Assembly (NCBI GenBank): GCA_963801475.1
Contig: CAWDEX010000002.1
Location: forward strand, 892,494 to 956,493
Source of the DNA: DAOMFB01 sp963801475
GTDB taxonomy: Bacteria > Acidobacteriota > Thermoanaerobaculia > UBA5066
Direction of reading: 5' to 3'
Length of the DNA stretch: 64,000 nt
Shown here: positions 19,202 to 27,542 of the stretch, piece by piece
Layout of the letters: each line of letters begins with the position of its first letter
Numbering within the stretch: the stretch's first letter is position 1
Made by a program: the position numbers and the translations under genes
The notes under the pieces: model-generated
The model's database searches: none
What the model was told of the DNA's origin: nothing
Seen by the model: only the letters and a program-made list of their open reading frames with translations

Positions 19202-19215
19202 ATGACGCCCGTCAT
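19202..19215. promoter_or_regulatory. Palindromic operator ATGACGCCCGTCAT
   Basis: Same hexamer arms as the site at 18343, with one mismatch in the central pair. Flanking bases (CCT before, GG after) also agree. It is probably the binding site of one shared NO- or redox-responsive regulator. Confidence 0.65.
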
Positions 19216-19428
19216 GGGCAACGGTCTTTCGGACCTCGCCGGGGCGTCTCCGGCGGCCGGTTGATCCCCCTTTTCGTTTGAAGGAGAGTCCGCCGTCCCG
19301 CCGGAGTGAGCAGATGAAGAAGCTGACCAGAGTGGGCGGCTTCATCTTCTCGGAAAGTTCGGGGATGATTGGGCGGGCCGCTTGCCCCGGCCCAAGAACA
19401 ACTCGCATCCCCGAAGGAGATACCCGAC

Positions 19429-20205
19429 ATGCGCGGACGCCCCCCGATTCTGCTGATCTGCCTGACTGTCGCCATCCTCGGCGCCGGCTGCGACTCCGAG
19501 CCGAAGCTCAAGGTCGAGGTCGCGAAGACCCCGACCGTCGTCTCCCAGCCCGCGCAGGGCGCGCCCGGGGCGGCTCAGGTGCCCGAGGCCGCCTCACACC
19601 CGCCCGCCGTCGCCTCCGGCGAGCGGCCGGCGCCACCGATTCCGCCCGGCGCGCAGCTGCCCGCCGGCCATCCGCCCCTGACTGCTTCCGAGGGGGGCCC
19701 GGCGGCCGGCGGCATACGGATGCCGATCGTCGCCCCGGGAGGGGAGGGCGCGAATGCGGTCGCCTGGACGGTGCCCGCGGGCTGGAAGGTGGAGCCTCCG
19801 GCCAATCCGACCCGCCGCGCCCAGTACCGCGTGCCGGGGCGGGCCGGCGACGGCGAGTGCCTCGTCTTCTACTTCGGCCCGGGACAGGGGGGCGATCCGG
19901 CCTCCAACGCCGAGCGGTGGGCCGCCCAGTTCGAGCCGGATGGCGTCAAGGCGGCGGGGAAGAAGACCCGGACCCTGACGGCCGGGGGGATGAAGGTCCT
20001 CTTCATCGAGACGGCCGGGACCTATCTCGCGGGAAGCCTGATGGGGGGGCCGGTGGAGAGAAAGCCCGGCTGGGCCCTCCTCGGCGCCGTCGTGGAGGGG
20101 CCGGACGCGAACTGGTACTTCAAGTTCACCGGCCCGAAGGCGACCGTCGACGCGCAGCGCGCCGCCTTCGACGGCCTCCTCAAGTCGCTGAAACGGGGAG
20201 GGTGA
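19429..20205 (+). CDS. Lipoprotein of unknown function
   Basis: A 258-residue predicted lipoprotein. The signal peptide ends in the lipobox LGAGC, so Cys would be lipidated. A Pro/Ala-rich linker (~20-110) follows, then a compact C-terminal domain (~115-255) with AWTVPAGWKVEPP, RAGDGECLVFYFG and a final KFTGPKATVD segment. That domain recalls small periplasmic beta-rich domains seen in lipoproteins of similar bacteria, but I cannot name a family. The ATG at 19429 has GAAGGAGA 8 nt upstream. Its last 26 bases overlap the convergent CcsBA gene. Confidence 0.7.
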   Translation: MRGRPPILLICLTVAILGAGCDSEPKLKVEVAKTPTVVSQPAQGAPGAAQVPEAASHPPAVASGERPAPPIPPGAQLPAGHPPLTASEGGPAAGGIRMPIVAPGGEGANAVAWTVPAGWKVEPPANPTRRAQYRVPGRAGDGECLVFYFGPGQGGDPASNAERWAAQFEPDGVKAAGKKTRTLTAGGMKVLFIETAGTYLAGSLMGGPVERKPGWALLGAVVEGPDANWYFKFTGPKATVDAQRAAFDGLLKSLKRGG

Positions 20206-22516
20206 GGGCCGTCCGCCGCCGGTGGGCGACCCAGCCGGCGGCGAGGAAGGCGATCTCGACGACGGCGATGGCCGAGAAGACCGTCACGATGTTCGAGCTT
20301 CCGAACCCGTACGAGTGAAGACCGGAGGCGAGGACGAAGTTGACCCCGAGGTAGGTCATCAGGATCGTCCAGAAGGCGGCGATGGAGGCGGCCGCGACGC
20401 CGAAGTTCCGGATCTGCTCGTCCATCCGCGCGTGCAGGATGGCCATGTACGCGAGGAAGGCGACGAGCGACCAGACCTCCTTCGGGTCCCAGCCCCAGTA
20501 GCGACCCCACGACGACGCGGCCCAGATGGAGCCGGTCAGAATGCCGGCGATGAGCAGGATCGAGCCGACGTGGAGGTACCAGTAGAGCAGCTCGCTCCAC
20601 CGCGCCGCGAGGTCGCGCCGCGCCGGGGCGAAGATCTCGATGCCGATGACGAGGTGGGCGAGTCCCGTTGCCATCGCGTAGACGGAGTAGCTGACGACGA
20701 CGATCGGCACGTGGATGGCGAGCCACGGGGTCCCCGCGAGGACGGGCGCGATAGGGTGGATGAAGGGGTCGATCGGGAGGAGGTCGGCGAGCATCATCGC
20801 CACCGCCCCGAGGCCGGCCGCGTTGGCGACGAGGAGCCGCTGCTTCAGCGCGAGGGCGACGAGGCCGAAGAGACCTACCCCCCAGCCGAGGAAGAGCATC
20901 GACTCGTACATGTCGGCGGCGGGGATCCGGCCGGCGATCTGCCAGCGCGTCGCGAGCCCCCAGGTCATGGCGCCGAATCCGGCGACGAGAAGGACCGAGC
21001 CGGCCAGTCGGAGCCGGAACCGGTCCGCCGCCACGGACAGACCGGCGGCGATCGCGGCGGGGAGGAGAAGAAGCCACGAGAGGCGCGTCGGCCGGACCTT
21101 GTTGTACGTGATCTCGCGCGCCATCGCGGCCGCGGAGGGGTAGTGGGCCGGAGGGCTGGAGTCGCGAATCCGATCGGGGAGGGCTGCGAGGTCGGCGGCC
21201 GAAGGGACACGCGGGACGGCCTGCCACGCCCCCTTCGGGTCAACGGCGGGGAGGGGGTGGATGGCGACCCCCTTGAAGTACTCGAACATGACGGTCAACC
21301 GCTCTTCGAGCTTGAGAAGGTCTTTCTCGACGGGGGAGAGCTTCGCCTCCTGCTGCTCCCGTGCGTGGGCCGCCTCGACGGCCGGGTAGAGCGTCTTGGA
21401 CGAGAGGATCTCGGCCAGGCTCGCGTACCGAGTTCCCGCCGGCAGGCCGACGACCTCGGCGACCGCGGCCCCGCCCACCTTCACGATCGGGGCGTGCTGC
21501 CAGCCGTCCGGGTCGAACCCCCAGCCGGCCACCATGGCGACCGCGTCCATCTGGCTCCACGAGGAGCGTCCCGTCACCGTACGGACGGCTTCCCGCGCCT
21601 GCGTGTCAAAAGGCATGGTCCGGCCGTCGTGCTGGACGGGGAGCGAGCGGAGCTTCTCCACGGTCGGCGCGTCGGGGACCTGCACGGCCGGTGCCGGCAG
21701 GGCCGACGCGAGGATTGCGAGAAGGAGAGTCAGCGTGGGAAGGCTCGGCCCGGACGGCGCCGGAAAAGGCGCGGGGGCCTGCGCGTGCGACTGCGCCTGC
21801 GGCTTCGCCGCAGCCTGCCGGAACTGGACGATCCGTGTGGCGAAGACGACGATCATCCCGGCGACGAGGAGGACGTAACCGGCGAAGACGACCGGTTGGC
21901 CGGGATCGCGGGAGACGGAGAGGATCGTCATCTTCTGCCCCTGCTCCATCTGGTAGCTGCTCTGGAAGAAGCTGAAGCCGCCGTAGTCGAGCGGTCTGTT
22001 CATCTCGATGACCGCGGGCTGCGGGGCGCCGCGCGCCGCATCGAGCACCTGGACACGGCTCCGGAACATCGCCGGCCGGCGGGTGCCGGGGTAGGTGTCC
22101 AGCTCGAAGGCGTCGAGCCGGATGGCGAAGGGGAGCTGGAACTGCGACGGCGCGCCCGAGCCCGGACGCGTCTCGACGACGTTCGACTGCTGCCCTTCCC
22201 AGAGACCGATCCGCCCCTCCGTCTTGAGGAGGAGGGTCATGAGCGAGCCGAGGAGGATCAGGAGCATCGAGAGGTGGGTGATCGCGAAACCGATCCGCCA
22301 CCGGTTTTGCGGCCAGCGCTCGATCAGGGCGCAGACGAGGTTGACCGCGAAGAGCGCCTGCAGCGCGTAGAACCAGCTTGCGTAGTAGACGGCCCGCGCC
22401 GCCTCGGTGCCGCGCAGGGACTCGAGGATCGTGCCCGCGGAGAGCACGACCCCGAGCAGGAGCACGAGGACGACGGTCAGCTTGAGGGAGGCGAGGTTCG
22501 AGATCAGCTTTCGCAT
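20180..22516 (-). CDS. ccsBA: Fused cytochrome c biogenesis protein CcsBA (ResB-ResC)
   Basis: A 778-residue membrane protein joining ResB/CcsB (N-terminal) to CcsA/ResC (C-terminal), the System II synthetase that exports haem and attaches it to CXXCH motifs of apocytochromes. The ResB part (~1-260) has the usual membrane helices and a periplasmic domain. A long periplasmic segment (~280-470) follows. The CcsA part has many helices and the haem-handling tryptophan-rich WWD motif (WGWDPKEVW, about 670-680). The start has GGAGAC upstream. It fits a System II organism; the small CXXCH protein at 62351 would be one client. The 3' end overlaps the lipoprotein gene tail-to-tail. Confidence 0.92.
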   Translation of the reverse strand: MRKLISNLASLKLTVVLVLLLGVVLSAGTILESLRGTEAARAVYYASWFYALQALFAVNLVCALIERWPQNRWRIGFAITHLSMLLILLGSLMTLLLKTEGRIGLWEGQQSNVVETRPGSGAPSQFQLPFAIRLDAFELDTYPGTRRPAMFRSRVQVLDAARGAPQPAVIEMNRPLDYGGFSFFQSSYQMEQGQKMTILSVSRDPGQPVVFAGYVLLVAGMIVVFATRIVQFRQAAAKPQAQSHAQAPAPFPAPSGPSLPTLTLLLAILASALPAPAVQVPDAPTVEKLRSLPVQHDGRTMPFDTQAREAVRTVTGRSSWSQMDAVAMVAGWGFDPDGWQHAPIVKVGGAAVAEVVGLPAGTRYASLAEILSSKTLYPAVEAAHAREQQEAKLSPVEKDLLKLEERLTVMFEYFKGVAIHPLPAVDPKGAWQAVPRVPSAADLAALPDRIRDSSPPAHYPSAAAMAREITYNKVRPTRLSWLLLLPAAIAAGLSVAADRFRLRLAGSVLLVAGFGAMTWGLATRWQIAGRIPAADMYESMLFLGWGVGLFGLVALALKQRLLVANAAGLGAVAMMLADLLPIDPFIHPIAPVLAGTPWLAIHVPIVVVSYSVYAMATGLAHLVIGIEIFAPARRDLAARWSELLYWYLHVGSILLIAGILTGSIWAASSWGRYWGWDPKEVWSLVAFLAYMAILHARMDEQIRNFGVAAASIAAFWTILMTYLGVNFVLASGLHSYGFGSSNIVTVFSAIAVVEIAFLAAGWVAHRRRTALTLPVSAT

Positions 22517-22635
22517 GAAGTCTCCGGGACCGGGCGAGGAGTCACCGCGGGCAAATGGCGGCGCCGCGGGAGGTTACTTCAGACGCCGGAAGTTGTCGTC
22601 CCTTCCGAAACGTGGAATCGGTCTCAAAGGAGAAG

Positions 22636-22707
22636 ATGGCCGAACGTCCCGAGGACCCGCCGGGCAAAGAGTCCGCCCGCGAGAGCCTCGACTGGCTCGA
22701 CAGGTAG
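22636..22707 (+). pseudogene. Deleted relic of a kinase-hydrolase fusion gene
   Basis: A 23-codon ORF that begins like the fusion at 2029 (MAER..., preceded by a similar GAATC-GTCTCAA leader) and then jumps to that protein's last residues (RESLDWLD). Twenty-six bases are identical between 22677-22702 and 4980-5005. Past the stop the match goes on (GGGGCCGGTGAAGAGATAG against GGGACCGGTGAAGCGGTAG), with a former Tyr codon now TAG. The best explanation is an internal deletion of ~2.9 kb in a paralogue, keeping the two ends. It is unlikely to make a working product. Confidence 0.75.
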
Positions 22708-22752
22708 CTGGGGCCGGTGAAGAGATAGACCGGGCGGAAAGCCGGCCGAGAA

Positions 22753-22758
22753 TAGAAT
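22753..22758 (+). promoter_or_regulatory. Candidate -10 element (TAGAAT)
   Basis: Ends 16 nt before the kinase start at 22775, which has no visible Shine-Dalgarno. The leader would be ~10 nt or less. Confidence 0.4.
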
Positions 22759-22774
22759 CTGTTCAGCAGTCGCA

Positions 22775-25153
22775 ATGAGCCTTGCGCCGGGGACCCGACT
22801 CGGCCCTTATGAGGTCGTCGCCCCGCTCGGCGCGGGGGGAATGGGCGAGGTCTGGCGGGCGCGGGATTCACGGCTCGAACGCGAGGTCGCCCTGAAGGTG
22901 ATCCACCCGCAGCTCGCGACGGATGCCGACCGCCTTGCGCGCTTCGAGCAGGAGGCGAAAGCGGCCGCCCGGCTCGATCATCCGAACATCCTCGTCGTCC
23001 ACGACGTCGGGACGCACGAGGGGAGCCCCTACATCGTCTCGGAGCTTCTGGAAGGGGAATCGCTCCGGGAGCTGCTCGGGTCTCCGCTCCCGCCGAGAAA
23101 AGCCGTCGACTTCGCGCTTCAAGTCGCCCACGGCCTTTCGGCCGCTCACGAGAAAGGGATCGTCCACCGGGACCTGAAGCCGGAGAACGTCTTCGTCCGG
23201 AAGGACGGGCGGATCAAAATCCTCGACTTCGGCGTCGCGAAGCTGACGCAGCCGTCCTCCGGCGCCGTGGGCACCGACATCAGCACGATAGAGATGACGG
23301 AGCCGGGAACGGTCATGGGGACGGTCGGTTACATGTCGCCCGAGCAGGTGCAGGGGAGGCCGCTCGACGCGCGGAGCGACATCTTCTCGCTCGGCGTCGT
23401 CCTCTACGAGATGCTCTCGGGCAAGAGGCCCTTCCACCGGGGGACGGCCCCCGAGACCTTGACGGCGATCCTGCGGGAGGAGCCCCCCGACCTCGCCGAG
23501 GCGAACCGGAACATCCCGCCGGAGCTGGAGCGGATCGTCCGGCACTGCCTCGAAAAGGAGCCGGACCGGCGCTTCCATTCGGCGTCCGACGTGGTCTTCG
23601 GTCTCGAGACGCTCCGCGGAGCCACGGCGGAACAGTCGGTCGCCCCGATGTCGGCGGCCGGAATCTTCCTTCACCGGCACCGCGCGGGCGTCGCGGCCGT
23701 GGCGCTGCTTGCGGTGGTTGCCGTCGCCGCCGGCTGGTGGTGGTGGACAAGGGGCGGGCCGGCCGGCGGCCTGAAACGTCTGGCCGTCCTCCCCTTCGAG
23801 AACCTCTCCGGCGATCCCGGGCAGGAGTACCTGAGCGACGGGTTGACGCAGGAGATGATCGCGCAGCTCGGGCGGCTGCACCCGGCGAGCCTCAGCGTCA
23901 TCGCCCGGACGTCGGTCATGCAGTACAAGAAGACGACCAAGCCGATCGACCAGATCGGGCGCGAGCTGGGCGTCGACTACGTGCTGGAGGGGAGCGCGCG
24001 CCACGAGGCGGGCCGGGTCCGGATCACGGCCGAGCTGATCCAGGTCCGGAATCAGGCACAGCTCTGGGCCGACAGCTTTGAGCGGGATCTGTCCGGCATC
24101 CTGGCGTTGCAGAACGACGTGTCCCAGAAGGTCGCCCGGGCGCTGGCGCTCAAGCTCCTTCCGGCCGAGCGGGCCCGGCTCGCGACGGCCCGCCCTGTAA
24201 ATCCGGAAGCCTACGAAGCGTGTCTCAAGGGTTGGCACCAATGGCACAAGCTCACGCCGGGCGATCTCGAGGCTGCCCAGCGTTACTTCGAGCTGGCGAT
24301 CGCGAAGGATCCGGATTACGCCCTCGGTTACACGGGGATCGCCCTGGTCTGGCTCGGCCGCTCGCAACTGGGGTTGATCTCACCCGGCGAGGCCGCGCTC
24401 AAAGGGAAACCGGCCCTCATGAAGGCCATGGAGCTGGATGACACGGTCGCAGAGACCCATTTCACGCTCGCGGGCTTTCGGACTTGGAGCGAATGGGATT
24501 GGGCGGGCGCGGAGCCGGAGTTCAGGCGCGCGATCGAACTTAACCCCAGCTTTCCCGACGCGCCGGCCTACTACTCGCATTTCCTGATGACCCTGGGTCG
24601 GCCAGACGAGGCCCTGCCGTACGCAAGGCGAGCCCTCGAGCTGGACCCGCTCAACCCGCTCATTCACGGCCTTTACGGCGTGGACCTCGTCTACGTTCGC
24701 AGGTACGACGACGCGATCGCGCAGGCCCGCACCGCGCTGAAGACGGCGCCGGACGACCCGATCAATCAAGGGGTTCTCTGGTGGGCCTTCAGCGCAAAGG
24801 GGATGCACAAAGAGGCCTTCGCCGCGGCGAAAGTCTTCCTGAAGCTCTACGACGACCGTGACCTGGACGACGCGCTCGAACGCGGCTACAGCGAGGCGGG
24901 CTATCGGGGAGCGATGAAACGTGCCGCCGAGGCGTTGATCGTCCACTTTCATAAGAGCTATGCCAACCCCACGGACATCGCATGCCTCTTTCTCGAGGCC
25001 GGTGAAAAGGAAAAGGCTCTCGACTGGCTTGAGAAGGGCTACGAGGTGCGCGATCAGAGCCTGCCTTACGTCGGACTTCCGATCTACGACAGCGTGCGCG
25101 GCGACCCGCGCTTCACCGCCCTTCTTCGGAAGATGAACCTTCCGCCGAGCTGA
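22775..25153 (+). CDS. Ser/Thr kinase - TolB-like - TPR protein (mosaic)
   Basis: A 792-residue kinase with GAGGMG 19-24, Lys41, HRD 131-133, DFG 151-153, SPEQ, a membrane helix (~305-323), a TolB-like domain (~332-470) and C-terminal TPRs. Its kinase half matches the gene at 12671 almost residue for residue, including the activation-loop segment GTDISTIEMTEPG. Its TolB-like part (SDGLTQEMIAQLG, GRELGVDYVLEGS, EAGRVRIT) instead follows the neighbour at 25162. So it looks like a chimera. It forms a pair with that neighbour, 8 bp apart. All catalytic residues are intact. Confidence 0.9.
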   Translation: MSLAPGTRLGPYEVVAPLGAGGMGEVWRARDSRLEREVALKVIHPQLATDADRLARFEQEAKAAARLDHPNILVVHDVGTHEGSPYIVSELLEGESLRELLGSPLPPRKAVDFALQVAHGLSAAHEKGIVHRDLKPENVFVRKDGRIKILDFGVAKLTQPSSGAVGTDISTIEMTEPGTVMGTVGYMSPEQVQGRPLDARSDIFSLGVVLYEMLSGKRPFHRGTAPETLTAILREEPPDLAEANRNIPPELERIVRHCLEKEPDRRFHSASDVVFGLETLRGATAEQSVAPMSAAGIFLHRHRAGVAAVALLAVVAVAAGWWWWTRGGPAGGLKRLAVLPFENLSGDPGQEYLSDGLTQEMIAQLGRLHPASLSVIARTSVMQYKKTTKPIDQIGRELGVDYVLEGSARHEAGRVRITAELIQVRNQAQLWADSFERDLSGILALQNDVSQKVARALALKLLPAERARLATARPVNPEAYEACLKGWHQWHKLTPGDLEAAQRYFELAIAKDPDYALGYTGIALVWLGRSQLGLISPGEAALKGKPALMKAMELDDTVAETHFTLAGFRTWSEWDWAGAEPEFRRAIELNPSFPDAPAYYSHFLMTLGRPDEALPYARRALELDPLNPLIHGLYGVDLVYVRRYDDAIAQARTALKTAPDDPINQGVLWWAFSAKGMHKEAFAAAKVFLKLYDDRDLDDALERGYSEAGYRGAMKRAAEALIVHFHKSYANPTDIACLFLEAGEKEKALDWLEKGYEVRDQSLPYVGLPIYDSVRGDPRFTALLRKMNLPPS

Positions 25154-25161
25154 CGGTGCCC

Positions 25162-27537
25162 ATGAGCCTCTTCGCCGGCACAAAGATCGGCCCGTACGAC
25201 ATCCTGGCCCCGCTCGGCGCGGGGGGAATGGGCGAGGTCTGGCGGGCCCGGGACACGCGGCTCGATCGCGAGGTGGCACTCAAGGTACTTCCCGCCGCCG
25301 CATTGACTGACCAGACGGCCCGGGCGCGGCTGCTTAGGGAGGCCCGACTTGCCTCGAAGCTGAACCACCCGAACATCTGCACGATCCACGAGGTCGGCGA
25401 AGCGGACGGCCAGGTCTTCATCGCCATGGAGCTCGTCGAGGGGGAGACGCTGAGCGAGCGACTCTCGGCAGGCGTTCTTTCCTCCGATGAGGTTCTCCGG
25501 ATTGGACAGCAGTTGGCCGATGGCTTGGCCCACGCCCATGAGCACGGCGTCATCCACCGGGATCTCAAGAGCGCAAACATCGTCATCACGCCGGAAGGGC
25601 GCGTGAAGGTCCTCGACTTCGGCCTGGCCAGGCGTCTCACCGCGAGCGACCTGACCGAAGCCTCGACGGTGACGGTCGCTGGGACGGTGACGGGCACGCT
25701 GGCCTACATGGCTCCCGAGCTGCTCCTGGGGCGGCAAGGTGACGACCGGAGCGACCTCTGGGCGCTGGGGGTCGTTCTCTACGAAATGGCGACCGGCCTG
25801 CGCCCGTTTCAGGAGAGGCTCTCAACCGCCCTGATCGACGAGATCATTCACAGGGAGCCTCTGCCGCCGGGAAGGATTCGCCGTGGTCTTTCTCCGCGGA
25901 TCGAAGGGATCATCCTCAAATGCCTCGAAAAGGAGCCCGGGAGCCGTTACGCCTCGGCCCGCAAGCTTCTGGAGGATCTGGGTAGCGGCGGAGAGCCGGA
26001 TACGGTCGGCACACCGCCCCGAAGGCGAACCTCCCGACGGGCCTTGGTGACCGGGGTGCTCGCCGGCCTGGCCCTCGTCGGCATCGTCGCCGGTGGCTAT
26101 CTGGCGTGGAGGCACCGCGCGTCGCCGTCGAGGCCGCCCGAGGGGCGGATCATGGTGGCGGTCCTCCCGGTCGAGAACCTGAGCAAAGACCCCGACCAGG
26201 AGTACTTCAGTGACGGCCTCACCGAGGAGCTGATCGCGCAGCTTGGCGGGCTCAAGCCGGCGCGTCTCGGCGTCATCGCGCGCACGTCGGCGATGCGCTA
26301 CAAGAAGACCCAGAAGCCGATCGACGAGATCGGCCGCGAGCTGGGGGTCGGCTACGTCCTCGAGAGCAGCGTCCGGAAGGAGGCGGGACGGGTCCGGATC
26401 ACCGTTCAGTTGATTGAGGTTCGCGACCAGACCCATCTCTGGGCCGAGAGCTACGAGCGCGATCTCGCGGACGTCTTCGCGATCCAGAGCGAAGTCTCCG
26501 AGCGGGTGGCCCGCTCCCTCGCCATCGAGCTGCTTCCCTCCGAGCGCGCCCGCCTGGCGAGGGACCGTCCTGTGAATCCCGAGGCCCACGAGCTCAACCT
26601 GAAAGGACGGCACCACTGGAACCTCCGGACGTCCAAGGACCTTCTGAAAGCGACGGAGTATTTCCGCGCGGCGACCGCCGCCGACCCGTCGTACGCCCTC
26701 GCGTGGGCCGGCCTCGCGGACACCTATGCCCTTTATCCCTTCTACCGCGTTCTCGAGCCGAAGGCGGCCTTCCCGCAAGCCCGGGCGGCCGTCGAGAAAG
26801 CCCTGTCGCTCGACGCCTCGCTAGTCGAGGCGGAGACGGCCCTCGCCTTCATTGTTCTCTACGGCGACTGGGACTGGGCGTCCGCCGAATCCCGCCTGAA
26901 GGGGATTCTCGAGCGCCGTCCCGACTACGCCATCGCGCGGCAGTGGTACGCGGAGTACCTCTCGGCCATGGGTCGGCACGACGAGGCGCTTCGGGAGATT
27001 CGCAAGGCCCGCGAGACCGATCCCCTCTCCCCGATCCTGAGGGTAATGGAGGGATACGTTCTTTATTACGCCCGCCGGTACGAGCAATCCCTCGAATCGC
27101 TCCGGGTCGCCGAGAAGCTCGAACCCGACTACCCGGTTCTTTACTCGCTCCTCGGGAAGACATATCGGGCGCTGGGACGCTACCCTGATGCCCTCGAGAC
27201 GTACGCCCGCGCAGGCGCTCGCGAGGGCTCGGCCGACGAGTACGTCCAGGCGAGAGCCTTGACTCTCGCGGAATCGGGGAGAAAGGACGAGGCGAGGAAA
27301 CTCCTCGCCACGGGGGCGGGCTCGGGCCGGAAGGATGCCGGGGCGGGGCTTTGGTCCCTCGCAATGCTGCACGCGGCATTCGGGGAGCGCGACGAGGCGC
27401 TCGCCGTCCTCGAGCGCGCCTGCGACCTGCGAGACGTCTATCTCCCGCGGCTGCGGGTCGAGCCCGCGCTCGACAGCCTCCGCCCCGACCCGCGCTTCCA
27501 GGAGCTCGTCCGGAAGATGAAGTTCCCGCCGGGCTGA
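25162..27537 (+). CDS. Ser/Thr kinase - TolB-like - TPR protein
   Basis: A 791-residue kinase: GAGGMG 19-24, Lys41, HRD 132-134, DFG 152-154, and MAPE rather than the SPEQ used by its neighbours. The membrane helix is near 293-315, followed by a TolB-like domain (~325-465) and TPRs to the end. I chose the ATG at 25162, which gives the paralogues' MSLFAGT N terminus, over the in-frame GTG two codons earlier. It has no ribosome site of its own and starts 8 bp after the previous stop, so translational coupling is likely. It ends 5 bp before the convergent fumarase stop. Confidence 0.9.
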   Translation: MSLFAGTKIGPYDILAPLGAGGMGEVWRARDTRLDREVALKVLPAAALTDQTARARLLREARLASKLNHPNICTIHEVGEADGQVFIAMELVEGETLSERLSAGVLSSDEVLRIGQQLADGLAHAHEHGVIHRDLKSANIVITPEGRVKVLDFGLARRLTASDLTEASTVTVAGTVTGTLAYMAPELLLGRQGDDRSDLWALGVVLYEMATGLRPFQERLSTALIDEIIHREPLPPGRIRRGLSPRIEGIILKCLEKEPGSRYASARKLLEDLGSGGEPDTVGTPPRRRTSRRALVTGVLAGLALVGIVAGGYLAWRHRASPSRPPEGRIMVAVLPVENLSKDPDQEYFSDGLTEELIAQLGGLKPARLGVIARTSAMRYKKTQKPIDEIGRELGVGYVLESSVRKEAGRVRITVQLIEVRDQTHLWAESYERDLADVFAIQSEVSERVARSLAIELLPSERARLARDRPVNPEAHELNLKGRHHWNLRTSKDLLKATEYFRAATAADPSYALAWAGLADTYALYPFYRVLEPKAAFPQARAAVEKALSLDASLVEAETALAFIVLYGDWDWASAESRLKGILERRPDYAIARQWYAEYLSAMGRHDEALREIRKARETDPLSPILRVMEGYVLYYARRYEQSLESLRVAEKLEPDYPVLYSLLGKTYRALGRYPDALETYARAGAREGSADEYVQARALTLAESGRKDEARKLLATGAGSGRKDAGAGLWSLAMLHAAFGERDEALAVLERACDLRDVYLPRLRVEPALDSLRPDPRFQELVRKMKFPPG

Positions 27538-27542
27538 CCGGA

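Noticed and set aside
22636..22707. The 23-codon ORF as a functional small protein
   Set aside because: It is fully explained as the joined ends of a deleted paralogue, including a Tyr-to-stop change.
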